In this document: positions 1 to 7,154 of the stretch, piece after piece | Numbering within the stretch: the stretch's first letter is position 1 | Layout: each line of letters starts with the position of its first letter | The notes under the pieces: model-generated | What the model was told of the DNA's origin: nothing | The model's input: the letters and a program-made list of their open reading frames with translations, nothing else | Database searches by the model: none | Translations under genes and position numbers: made by a program | From: Arthrobacter sp042667405 | Lineage (GTDB): Bacteria > Actinomycetota > Actinomycetes > Actinomycetales > Micrococcaceae | Direction: 5' to 3' | DNA length: 64,000 nucleotides | Assembly (NCBI RefSeq): GCF_042667405.1 | Contig: NZ_JBHVAL010000007.1 | Coordinates: 62,001 to 126,000, forward strand

Positions 1-472
1 TGATGACGGGATCCGCTTTGTCCCTACCCCAGAAGAAGGGCGGCGGGGTGTCGAACGATTCACTCAGCGACAGGAGGTCGTTGTCCAGGACGAACCCGGA
101 CAGTCCCACAGTCGCTTTGAAGGACTCCGGCCGTAAACGCAGAAGGGTGCTGGCCATGGCCATGCCCTGCGAATACCCCAGCAAGCTGACGCTGCTGTGG
201 TTGTCCTTCACTGAGTTGATCCAGTTGAACACTGCATTGGTCGAAGCGATCACATCCGCGAAGTCGTTGGTGAGGAAGTAGTCCAACAGGAACCAGCCAT
301 AGTCATCACCAATGACCTTGGGTCCACGCAGCGCCGCACACGAGAACTCCGCGGGCAGGTGATCAAACAGCTTGACCATGCGCTGCTCACTGGTGCCGTA
401 TCCGTGAAGCATCACCAGCAGAGGGGTGCCTTTGCGCTGGTTTTCGGGCTTTGACCAGACCACTGAATCCAT
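1..472 (-). CDS. alpha/beta hydrolase, phospholipase/carboxylesterase type (3' end outside window)
   Basis: Reading the minus strand from an ATG at 472 gives an open frame that runs off the window start. It begins MDSVVWSKPENQRKGTPLLV, continues with an oxyanion-loop-like MLHGYGTSEQ and has the nucleophile elbow GYSQG, with Ser as the expected nucleophile. This pattern fits the small esterases of the phospholipase/carboxylesterase family, which hydrolyse ester bonds in the cytosol; the actual substrate is unknown. The Asp and His of the triad should lie in the missing part. A GTG two codons upstream (478) is an alternative start. Divergent from the AraC-type gene at 499, leaving only about 20 bases between the starts. 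Confidence 0.75.
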   Translation of the reverse strand, partial: MDSVVWSKPENQRKGTPLLVMLHGYGTSEQRMVKLFDHLPAEFSCAALRGPKVIGDDYGWFLLDYFLTNDFADVIASTNAVFNWINSVKDNHSSVSLLGYSQGMAMASTLLRLRPESFKATVGLSGFVLDNDLLSLSESFDTPPPFFWGRDKADPVI

Positions 473-498
473 GGGCACGAGCCTAGTAGACTGACGCC

Positions 499-948
499 AT
501 GACTCCGCAGGAATTGGCCAACCTGGCCCATCTGCGGCGCGCCCGCGATTTCATAGACCGCGAGTACGCGCGTCCCTTGGATGTGCCCACCTTGGCCGCC
601 GGCGCCCTCATGTCCCCGGCGCATTTCTCCCGCCAGTTCAAGGCCGCCTATGGGGAATCACCCTACAACTACCTGATGACGCGGCGGATCGAGCGGGCCA
701 TGGCCCTCCTGCGCGCAGGAACCAGCGTGACCGACGCCTGCATGGAGGTCGGCTGTACGTCCCTGGGTTCCTTCAGCAGCCGCTTCACCGAAATCGTGGG
801 AATCACACCCAGCGAGTACCGATCCCGCGAGCACCAGGCGGTCAAGGCCATGCCGAACTGCATCGCCAAACAGCACACGCGCCCGGACAGAAAAGGCAGC
901 AACAACCTGAGCAGGATCGAAGAAGCGCCCACGTCACAGCTGCAATAG
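499..948 (+). CDS. AraC/XylS-type transcriptional regulator, DNA-binding domain only
   Basis: The 149-residue product consists almost wholly of the AraC-type double helix-turn-helix (about residues 8-110), including the end motif GITPSEYR that closes the second helix-turn-helix in this family. There is no N-terminal sensing domain, so it is much shorter than the usual 250-300 residues; the basic tail of about 35 residues is not conserved-looking. The gene is followed 10 bases later by a VOC-family gene, a pairing that suggests it controls that gene. Ligand and target are not readable from the sequence. Confidence 0.8.
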   Translation: MTPQELANLAHLRRARDFIDREYARPLDVPTLAAGALMSPAHFSRQFKAAYGESPYNYLMTRRIERAMALLRAGTSVTDACMEVGCTSLGSFSSRFTEIVGITPSEYRSREHQAVKAMPNCIAKQHTRPDRKGSNNLSRIEEAPTSQLQ

Positions 949-958
949 CGTGTGGTTC

Positions 959-1360
959 ATGAACATTTCATTGAAGTACGCACACGTTACCGTCAACGAC
1001 GTCGATGAGTCGCTCGCCTTCTATCGCGACGCCCTTGGCCTGGAGGTCCGCAACGACGTCGGCTCCGACGGCCAGCGCTGGGTGACCCTGGGCAGCGACG
1101 CCCAGCCGGACCTCGAACTCGTTCTCTCCCCGCCGCATGCAGGCCGCTCCCAGGCCGACGGCGACGCCATCCAGGAACTCCTCACCAAGGGCGTCATGCC
1201 CATGCTCGTCTTCAGCACGGACGACCTCGACGCCACTTTCGAGAAGCTCCGCGCATCCGGCGCCGAGGTCCTCCAGGAGCCCATCGACCAGCCATGGGGA
1301 CCGCGCGACTGCGCGTTCCGCGACCCCTCCGGCAACATGATCCGCATCAATCAGGGCTGA
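959..1360 (+). CDS. VOC superfamily protein (glyoxalase/bleomycin-resistance fold)
   Basis: A 133-residue protein that starts MNISLKYAHVTVNDVDESLA and shows the paired beta-alpha-beta-beta-beta pattern of VOC proteins, ending in the family-typical FRDPSGNMIRI. VOC proteins bind a metal and act as lyases, dioxygenases or drug-binding proteins; the activity here is not known. The ATG at 959 is chosen because homologous proteins typically start directly before the first beta strand; an in-frame GTG at 950 would add three residues. It lies just downstream of the AraC-type gene and is probably cotranscribed with it. Confidence 0.8.
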   Translation: MNISLKYAHVTVNDVDESLAFYRDALGLEVRNDVGSDGQRWVTLGSDAQPDLELVLSPPHAGRSQADGDAIQELLTKGVMPMLVFSTDDLDATFEKLRASGAEVLQEPIDQPWGPRDCAFRDPSGNMIRINQG

Positions 1361-1380
1361 CTGCCCCGGCCCCGGACATA

Positions 1381-1423
1381 AGGTTCGACGACGGCGCCGC
1401 ACCGGTACGCCGTCGTCGAACCT
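1381..1423. terminator. perfect 16-bp hairpin between convergent genes
   Basis: AGGTTCGACGACGGCG at 1381-1396 pairs perfectly with 1408-1423 across an 11-base loop. It sits between the VOC gene (+) and the carboxylate-amine ligase (-) and can stop transcription from both sides. There is no long T tract on either side, so termination strength is inferred only from stem stability. Confidence 0.65.
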
Positions 1424-1430
1424 CTCGATG

Positions 1431-2582
1431 TCAGAAGGTCAGCAAGCCGGCGTCGGAAAGTTCACCGTCCTGGTGCGTGGACGCGATGGCTGCGGTCACG
1501 ACGTCGGAGAGGCGCTTGCGGCGCGCATAGGCCTGGCGCTGCAGCCGCTCGCCGGAACCGCGGCGGAGAATGTTGGCCACTCCCGCCCGGGCGACAGTCA
1601 GGTCTCCGGTCCTGGTCAAGGCCGTCCTGATGTGGCGCAACAAGGCGCCGGCAACCTCCGGGGCGGCGACAGGGGTCTGCTCCAGCGGGTGCAGGAGTTC
1701 GCGGTTGATGCCGAAACGGCTGGCTTTCCAGTTGGCCATGCGGATCACGTGGGTCATGGCGTTCGACGGCGGTTCGCCGCGCCGCCATTCAGCCGCCGAA
1801 GTCTCCACCAGCGCTCGCGCGATGACGGCCAGGGTGAGTGCATCCTCGGCGTAAAGGCACACGTCCGCGATCCTGAGTTCAACGGTGGGATGGCCCCGGG
1901 ACAAGCGGGCATCGAAATAGATCATTCCCTCATCCATGGGCACACCGGTGCCCAGCAGCGCATTCAACACGTTCCGGTATCCGTCGGCGGAGCCGAAGAC
2001 GTCCATCGGACCTGCCGTGGGCCAGCGGTTCCAGATCTGCGTGCGGTAGCTCGCAAAGCCGGTGTCTGCACCCATCCAGAAGGGCGAATTGGCGCTCAAT
2101 GCCAGCAGGACGGGCAGCCAGTGACGCATTCTGTCCAGGACCGCGACACCTTCCTCAGGCGACTCAATGGATACATGGACGTGGAAGCCGCAGGTGAGCT
2201 GTTCGCGTGAAATCAGGCCGAATTCCGCGCCCATGGCCGTGTAGCGCTGATTTCCCGCAGTGGGTGTCGCGTGAAAAACCGGCGGGGTGGCCAGGGCCGC
2301 CACCCTGGCACCCAGCGTCCTTGCTGCCTTGTCGGACAAGGATCGGCCGGCACGGATCTCAGCCCTGAGTTCGGCCGCCGTGCGGCACGGGCGGGAGTTG
2401 ACTTCGATTTGCTCCTGCTTGAATTCGGACTTCAGCGAGGCGGCCTCGTCCATGGCATCCACGCCCTGACCAGCCACATCCAGGATGTCGGCCGCGAGGG
2501 CCAACGGTGTGCCGTCCGAAGGATCGGCGATCAGCAGTTCCTCTTCCACTCCAAACGTACGCACAGCCACCCCTCCCACCAT
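1431..2582 (-). CDS. carboxylate-amine ligase, glutamate-cysteine ligase type 2 (YbdK family)
   Basis: The 383-residue product carries the N-terminal signature RTFGVEEELLI, with the Glu cluster that binds Mg-ATP in GCS2-family ligases, and an internal CGFHVHVSIES segment typical of the family. These enzymes join an amino acid amine to a carboxylate with ATP; the E. coli relative YbdK has weak gamma-glutamylcysteine synthetase activity. The natural substrate is unknown here, and actinobacteria make mycothiol rather than glutathione, so a glutathione role should not be assumed. The length is normal for the family. Upstream on the same strand lies the cysteine-rich gene at 2603, 20 bases away, so the two may form an operon. 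Confidence 0.85.
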   Translation of the reverse strand: MVGGVAVRTFGVEEELLIADPSDGTPLALAADILDVAGQGVDAMDEAASLKSEFKQEQIEVNSRPCRTAAELRAEIRAGRSLSDKAARTLGARVAALATPPVFHATPTAGNQRYTAMGAEFGLISREQLTCGFHVHVSIESPEEGVAVLDRMRHWLPVLLALSANSPFWMGADTGFASYRTQIWNRWPTAGPMDVFGSADGYRNVLNALLGTGVPMDEGMIYFDARLSRGHPTVELRIADVCLYAEDALTLAVIARALVETSAAEWRRGEPPSNAMTHVIRMANWKASRFGINRELLHPLEQTPVAAPEVAGALLRHIRTALTRTGDLTVARAGVANILRRGSGERLQRQAYARRKRLSDVVTAAIASTHQDGELSDAGLLTF

Positions 2583-2602
2583 GGACTATTCAGAAGCGGC
2601 GG

Positions 2603-3058
2603 CTATCCAACGTGGCGTGGAACCTCCATTTGGAAACCGCAGCGGCAGTGCAGCACCTGGGTCTGCAGGTACACCTCAAGGAGGTTCGGGCTTTCCGGGT
2701 CTTCGGTGCTCCGGGGAGCCTCGATCACCCGTTCCGCGGGCCGGCCAAGTGTCATCGGATCGCCGCAATGGGTGCAGCTGAACCACAGGCCTGCCGCGGC
2801 GGTGGAAAGGAATTCCTGTTGGATTTCCGGAACCAGCGTCGCCAGGCGGACGGGGTGGGCGTAGAACGTATCGCATTCACTGCAGGTGTAGCTGACGTCG
2901 ACTACTTCCGATTGGTGTGGTTCTGCTTCCACCACCGTCTCCACGAAAATGTAGGAATCTGTTGCACATACCGTGCACCAAGGCCGCGCTTCCGTCACAG
3001 CGGGCGCAGTAGTGGACTCTTGGGAAGGTTTAGGGACAGGAAGGGATCCAAGCGTCAT
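2603..3058 (-). CDS. cysteine-rich putative zinc-binding protein, paralogue of the gene at 4226
   Basis: A 151-residue protein with no recognised enzyme domain. It holds four cysteine clusters: WCTVC (about residue 27), YTCSEC (about 57), FSCTHC (about 93) and LHCRCGFQMEVP at the C terminus. The spacing resembles zinc ribbons. The protein at 4226-4657 has the same order of clusters and the same ending (CHCGFRMEIP), so the two are paralogues on opposite strands around the GAF-ANTAR gene. Zinc binding is inferred from the Cys pairs; function is unknown. No transmembrane segment or signal peptide is visible. Confidence 0.7.
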   Translation of the reverse strand: MTLGSLPVPKPSQESTTAPAVTEARPWCTVCATDSYIFVETVVEAEPHQSEVVDVSYTCSECDTFYAHPVRLATLVPEIQQEFLSTAAAGLWFSCTHCGDPMTLGRPAERVIEAPRSTEDPESPNLLEVYLQTQVLHCRCGFQMEVPRHVG

Positions 3059-3273
3059 TGCTGTTCTCCTTTGCTACAACCAGGAGCGGACATGCGTTGA
3101 AGCTGCGGGCCGGTCGATAGTGACCGCGGCCGGAGTGCAGTTTTTGGGCCATCCGGGATGGCACCACGTCATGAGGCTCCAAAGGCTATCTGCTTAACCC
3201 ACCTAAAATGTAGTTCACCAGTGGCGTGGGTCACAAGTCACAGGATGGCCACGGGCCCGCGGCCACCGCCCGG

Positions 3274-4047
3274 TCAGGGCTCAAAATGCGCGACGGGCGA
3301 TTCCTTTGCCACGTTCTTGACCAGCCCCTCGGCAACGTCACGCAGCTTCTGGTTCCGGGTACTGGAAGCCTTCTTGAGGATCTGGAACGCTTCGTCCTGG
3401 GTGCAGCGGTTTTGCCCCATGATGATGCCGCAGGCAAGGTCGATGACGGTCCGCGACTGCATCGCGTCCTTGAGATCGTCCGCGTGCTGCTGCTTCACGC
3501 CGATCCTGACTGCCAGGCGAAGCGAGCGTTCCGCCTGGCTGGCGTAGAGTTCGCAGTCCTTGATGGTGGATTCGCTGAAGGCTCCGGCCTGCGGAGCAAA
3601 GAAGTTCAGGGCGGCCGTGGCACCTTCATCCAGCTCCAGGGGAACGCAGAGGGCTGAAAGATGACCGCGGTCCGCGATGACTTTGCAGTATTCCGGCCAA
3701 CGCTCCTCTGCGGCGGTATCAGGCACATGCACGGTGGTGTGCGACCGCATTGCCTCCAAGCAGGGACCATCCCCGTAAGCCTGCTGGACTTCGTCGATCA
3801 GCCTGGCTTCATGAGTACTGCCTGCCACCGTGGCCGTTCGCCTTCGCCGGCTCAAGGTGATGCCGCAATGCACGTTCATGCCGACAGCCGCAGACACCGC
3901 CGCAGCCGAAAATACAGCGAGGTCTCCGAGGAATCCACCGACATCCTCGCTGTCAATTACAAGGTCCTGAAGCCGTTCAGGTACCGAAACATCGTCGGGC
4001 GCCGATGCGGCATCAGGCAGCGCCAATTCAACGTTCATTTCGTCCAT
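3274..4047 (-). CDS. GAF and ANTAR domain protein (putative RNA-binding antiterminator)
   Basis: A 257-residue protein. Residues about 35-175 form a GAF sensor domain (NVHCGITL...GDGPCLEAM...ALCVPLEL). Residues about 190-245 form an ANTAR domain (QSRTVIDLACGIIMGQNRCTQDEAFQILKKAS), including the conserved run of Ala/Gly and the EAFxxL motif. ANTAR domains bind paired RNA hairpins and prevent transcription termination in response to signals sensed by the linked domain. GAF-ANTAR pairs are very common in Micrococcaceae and mycobacteria. The ligand and RNA targets are not readable here. It lies between two paralogous cysteine-rich genes, which makes these candidate targets or partners. Confidence 0.88.
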   Translation of the reverse strand: MDEMNVELALPDAASAPDDVSVPERLQDLVIDSEDVGGFLGDLAVFSAAAVSAAVGMNVHCGITLSRRRRTATVAGSTHEARLIDEVQQAYGDGPCLEAMRSHTTVHVPDTAAEERWPEYCKVIADRGHLSALCVPLELDEGATAALNFFAPQAGAFSESTIKDCELYASQAERSLRLAVRIGVKQQHADDLKDAMQSRTVIDLACGIIMGQNRCTQDEAFQILKKASSTRNQKLRDVAEGLVKNVAKESPVAHFEP

Positions 4048-4225
4048 GCCTTAGTTTACGATCGGGGGGAAGCTCCCCGTCACCCCTTCAGGGAATGACA
4101 CCAGAATCCTTGCATATGCCGTGCACCTATGTGCACAATCTAGCTACGGTCCCGCATTCCCAGGACAGGCTTTACAGCTCATGCAGACGGGCGACCCGCA
4201 TTTTTTGATGCCGAGGTACAGACCC

Positions 4226-4657
4226 ATGCCGGCCCAGCCAGCGTCCAGAGTTCCGGACGAAGCTCACCAACCGCCTGACGAGCCCCTGTGGTGCACCCGG
4301 TGCAATACGGACAAGCATCTCCTGGTGAATTCGATCCAATCCCACTATCCACCGGCGCCCAACATGGTGGATGTGGCGTATGAATGCCATGCCTGCAGGT
4401 ACTCCTACCAGCAGATCGCCTCGGTGCAACGAGTGGCTGCGGTACTCAACCGGCCCGGCATCACCCAAGGCGTACTTCAGTTCGGCGGTCAGTACCTTCA
4501 CTGCGGCGAACCCATGAAGACCAGAAGTTGCGAACTTCGGAGGATACAGACGCCTTTGGTGTTGAAGCCAGGGGGCCAGCTGCGTATGTACGAGGTTCTC
4601 ATCAACACACGCATCCTTGGATGCCATTGCGGCTTCCGGATGGAAATTCCTGATTGA
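4226..4657 (+). CDS. cysteine-rich putative zinc-binding protein, paralogue of the gene at 2603
   Basis: From the ATG at 4226 this encodes 143 residues. The frame stays open back to a GTG at 4121 and an ATG at 4208, but only 4226 has a GAGG (4213-4216) at proper distance. Cysteine clusters are WCTRC, YECHAC, YLHCGEPM and a final CHCGFRMEIPD, matching the paralogue at 2603-3058 in order and ending. The third cluster has lost its first Cys pair member (FSCTHCG in the paralogue, QYLHCG here). Function is unknown; metal binding is inferred. It is divergent from the GAF-ANTAR gene. Confidence 0.65.
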   Translation: MPAQPASRVPDEAHQPPDEPLWCTRCNTDKHLLVNSIQSHYPPAPNMVDVAYECHACRYSYQQIASVQRVAAVLNRPGITQGVLQFGGQYLHCGEPMKTRSCELRRIQTPLVLKPGGQLRMYEVLINTRILGCHCGFRMEIPD

Positions 4658-4716
4658 CCGCAACGAAGCGGCCACGGAAAAGCAGCAGTAATTCTGGAGC
4701 TACCGAAAGGGATAGC

Positions 4717-4929
4717 ATGCACGCCGAATCACACAAGAGGGAGTCATCGAGCAAGGCGCGGGGCCTTGGCCAGCATGGACAGTCCGGTCGGCACAAGCTG
4801 CCCGATCCGCCGGATCCGGACAACCTGCCCATCGACTACAGGAGCTCCGGATGGGACTCCAGCCGGTACCCTTCCAGCGCCCCGGAAAGCCTTCGGCCAG
4901 CGCACTTGCCCCGGAGGACGAGCGCTTGA
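4717..4929 (+). CDS. small hydrophilic protein, unknown function
   Basis: A 70-residue ORF starting MHAESHKRESSSKARGLGQH, rich in Ser, Arg, Pro and Asp, with no hydrophobic segment. An AAAGGG lies eight bases before the ATG. Its TGA stop (4927-4929) overlaps the ATG of the next small ORF in a TGATG arrangement, which suggests translational coupling. A strong terminator follows the pair at 5173. Coding status rests on the ribosome site and this layout; there is no recognisable family. Confidence 0.45.
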   Translation: MHAESHKRESSSKARGLGQHGQSGRHKLPDPPDPDNLPIDYRSSGWDSSRYPSSAPESLRPAHLPRRTSA

Positions 4930-5111
4930 TGGAGAGCGGCTTTCCAGACCCGGCTCAACCAGCCCCACCCCGGGAGCCTGGACCGACGCCCGAGCCCGTT
5001 CCTTTGCCCGAACCTGGCCCACCGCCGGTTCCGGAGCCCACCCCTGACCCGGAGGTCCCACCGCCCGCCGGGCCCGGGAACCCGGGACCAGGTAATAGCC
5101 CGTCCACCTAG
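4929..5111 (+). CDS. small proline-rich protein, unknown function
   Basis: A 60-residue ORF starting MESGFPDPAQPAPPREPG. Roughly 45 percent of residues are proline, arranged as PEP, PTPEP and PPPVPEP runs with acidic residues between, as in extended wall-spanning or linker sequences. Its ATG overlaps the preceding stop (TGATG), and a GGAGGA lies 11 bases upstream. No signal peptide or membrane segment is seen, so location is unclear. The proline-periodic pattern could also arise by chance from GC-rich DNA, hence the moderate confidence. Confidence 0.45.
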   Translation: MESGFPDPAQPAPPREPGPTPEPVPLPEPGPPPVPEPTPDPEVPPPAGPGNPGPGNSPST

Positions 5112-5172
5112 GAAAGGTTCGCACCCACAGACCGGATCCCGGCAGAAATCCCCCAGTCAGGATCCGATACGA

Positions 5173-5212
5173 GGGCATGTCGCGCTACAGGGAGCGCGAC
5201 ATGCCCTTTTTT
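5173..5212 (+). terminator. rho-independent terminator
   Basis: GGGCATGTCGCGCT (5173-5186) pairs perfectly with 5193-5206 over a six-base loop and is followed directly by six T residues (5207-5212). It closes the transcript carrying the two small ORFs and separates them from the fructose operon. Confidence 0.9.
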
Positions 5213-5249
5213 CGTGCCCGAAAGCAACCCCATGAGCCAAGCCCGATCT

Positions 5250-5298
5250 GTGTTTATGTTGGTTTCTATTGACTTACCAACACAAACAAAGATAGAGT
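5250..5298 (+). promoter_or_regulatory. promoter and inverted-repeat operator of the fructose operon
   Basis: GTGTTTATGTTGGT (5250-5263) faces ACCAACACAAACAA (5276-5289); 12 of 14 positions are complementary and the inner seven pairs are perfect. Between the arms lies a -35-like TTGACT (5269-5274) and 17-18 bases further a weak -10 (ATAGAG/TAGAGT, 5292-5298). An operator overlapping the core promoter fits repression by the DeoR-type regulator encoded as the first gene. The pairing is seen; the binding protein is inferred. Confidence 0.65.
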
Positions 5299-5377
5299 CA
5301 ATCAATTCCACATCGTTGTGACAGCAATCACGCAAGTGGCTGCATCGAAAATCCGGCTTTACCGCAATGGAGGGTAA

Positions 5378-6169
5378 GTGTTCGCCGAAGAACGCCAACA
5401 ACTGATCTCCGCACTCGTCGCAGAGCGCGGACGGGTGAGCGTCACCGACCTCGCCGATCGTTTCAGCATCACCACTGAGACCATCCGCCGCGATCTCGCA
5501 GCCCTTGAAGTTTCCGGAAACCTCCGCAGGGTCCATGGCGGGGCCGTCCCCTCGGACCGCCTCAGCACCCGCGAGGAAAGCATCCTCGAGCGTGCGGTGC
5601 AGCGCCAGGACGAAAAACTCCGCATCGCCAACGCCGCCCTCGCCCTGATTCCTGAACCCACCACCGGCAGCATCCTTCTGGACGCGGGCTCCACCACCGA
5701 GACCCTCGCCGACCTGCTCGCCCAGCGGACCCTTCCCGCCAACAGCAATGAAGAACTGGTGGTCATCACCCACGCCATCCCCATCGCCGGCAAGCTCTCC
5801 TCAACGCAGGGCGTCGCGCTCCAGATCCTCGGCGGTCGTGTCCGCGGACTGACGCAGGCCGCCGTCGGGCAGTCCACAGTCGAAGCCGCCTACCGGCTCA
5901 GGCCGGACATCGCTTTCGTGGGCACCAACGGGATCCACGCCGTCTTCGGGCTTAGTACGCCCGACCCAGAGGAAGCCGCCGTGAAAGCGGCCTTCGTCAA
6001 GTCCGCCCGCCGCGTTGTGGCTCTGGCGGACTCGTCCAAGCTGGATGCCGAAACCCTGGTCCAGTTCGCCACCTTGAAGGATGTTGACACCTTGATTACT
6101 GACCAGCAGCCCTCGGCTGAACTCTCGGCGGCTTTGGCCGACGCCGGCGTAGACGTGGTGGTCGCATGA
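5378..6169 (+). CDS. fruR: DeoR/GlpR-family repressor of the fructose operon
   Basis: A 263-residue regulator. The N-terminal DeoR helix-turn-helix (residues about 1-57) has RGRVSVTDLADRFSITTETI followed by RRDLAALE, the standard signature. The C-terminal sugar-phosphate sensing domain has the conserved ILLDAGSTTE (about residue 100) and FVGTNGI blocks. The likely inducer is fructose 1-phosphate, by analogy with FruR proteins next to fruK; this is inferred. The GTG at 5378 follows GGAGGGTAA, a rather tight spacing. Its stop overlaps the ATG of the kinase gene by four bases (ATGA). Confidence 0.88.
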   Translation: MFAEERQQLISALVAERGRVSVTDLADRFSITTETIRRDLAALEVSGNLRRVHGGAVPSDRLSTREESILERAVQRQDEKLRIANAALALIPEPTTGSILLDAGSTTETLADLLAQRTLPANSNEELVVITHAIPIAGKLSSTQGVALQILGGRVRGLTQAAVGQSTVEAAYRLRPDIAFVGTNGIHAVFGLSTPDPEEAAVKAAFVKSARRVVALADSSKLDAETLVQFATLKDVDTLITDQQPSAELSAALADAGVDVVVA

Positions 6170-7152
6170 TCGTCACCCTCACGGCCAACCCCAGCCTGGA
6201 TCGCACCGTCGAACTTCCCGGCGCCCTGGCCCGCGGTGAGGTACAGCGCGCCGTCGCCGTCCACCAGGAATCCGGCGGAAAGGGTGTCAACGTTTCGCGG
6301 GCCCTCGTGGCCTCCGGCCTCGAAACGCTGGCAGTCCTTCCGGGAGCAGATGCCGACCCCGTCCTTTCCGGACTGCACGACGGCGGCGTTCCGTTTGCGG
6401 CCCTTCCCATCGGTCAGGCGCTGCGCAGCAATGTCACGCTCACCGAACCGGACGGCGTCACCACCAAGATCAACGAACCCGGCCCGGAGCTGAGCGGTGA
6501 ACAGCAGGAGGCCCTGATCGGGCTTTTGCTGGAACGCTCCCGTGGCGCCAGCTGGGTGGTTCTCGCAGGCTCACTCCCACCAGGAGTCCCTGCGGACTTC
6601 TATGCCACAATCGCACGCCGACTCAGGTCGGCCGCGGATGGAACGGCCGCTCCAGGCATCGCCATCGACTCTTCCGGGGCCCCGCTTGCTGCGGCCTTGG
6701 AGGGCGATTCCCTGGGAAAGCCGGACCTCCTCAAGCCGAACGCGGAAGAGCTCGCAGAGCTTGCCGCCGCCGCCGGTTTCACGGACGTCTCCACAGCTGA
6801 GCAACTGGAAGCAGACCCGGCCAAAGCCGCCGAAGCTGCTGCCGCCGTCGTCGCCAGCGGTGTAGGTGCCGTTCTCGCAACACTGGGGTCCAAGGGCGCA
6901 GTCCTGGTGACCGCAGACGGAGCGTGGCTTGCCACGCATCCGCCAATAAAGGCAGTCAGCACGGTAGGCGCCGGGGATTCATCCCTGGCCGGCTACCTGC
7001 TGGCCGCAACCCAGGGCGGCTCCGCTCAGGACTGCCTCCGTCAAGCCGTGGCACATGGTGCCGCTGCCGCTTCGCTGCCGGGCTCCACTGTCCCGGCAGT
7101 CCACCAGACAACCCCCGACGCCGTAACCATCACGGCCCTCCGGAAGGACTAA
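6166..7152 (+). CDS. fruK: 1-phosphofructokinase
   Basis: The 328-residue product is a PfkB-type sugar kinase. It starts MIVTLTANPSLDRTVEL, then has the substrate-binding ESGGKGVNVSRAL near residue 35 and the catalytic STVGAGDSSLAGYL near residue 265, whose Asp is the base. It phosphorylates fructose 1-phosphate, the product of the fructose PTS, to fructose 1,6-bisphosphate in the cytosol. Gene order repressor-kinase-IIABC-HPr is the classical actinobacterial fru operon. It overlaps the repressor gene by four bases and lies two bases from the permease start. Confidence 0.93.
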   Translation: MIVTLTANPSLDRTVELPGALARGEVQRAVAVHQESGGKGVNVSRALVASGLETLAVLPGADADPVLSGLHDGGVPFAALPIGQALRSNVTLTEPDGVTTKINEPGPELSGEQQEALIGLLLERSRGASWVVLAGSLPPGVPADFYATIARRLRSAADGTAAPGIAIDSSGAPLAAALEGDSLGKPDLLKPNAEELAELAAAAGFTDVSTAEQLEADPAKAAEAAAAVVASGVGAVLATLGSKGAVLVTADGAWLATHPPIKAVSTVGAGDSSLAGYLLAATQGGSAQDCLRQAVAHGAAAASLPGSTVPAVHQTTPDAVTITALRKD

Positions 7153-7154
7153 CA

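Noticed and set aside
1428..2210. A 260-codon plus-strand frame
   Set aside because: Antisense to the carboxylate-amine ligase, whose family motifs are clear.
4744..5178. A 144-codon minus-strand frame opposite the two small ORFs
   Set aside because: Arg/Gly/Pro-rich translation without ribosome site; it would run against the terminator at 5173.
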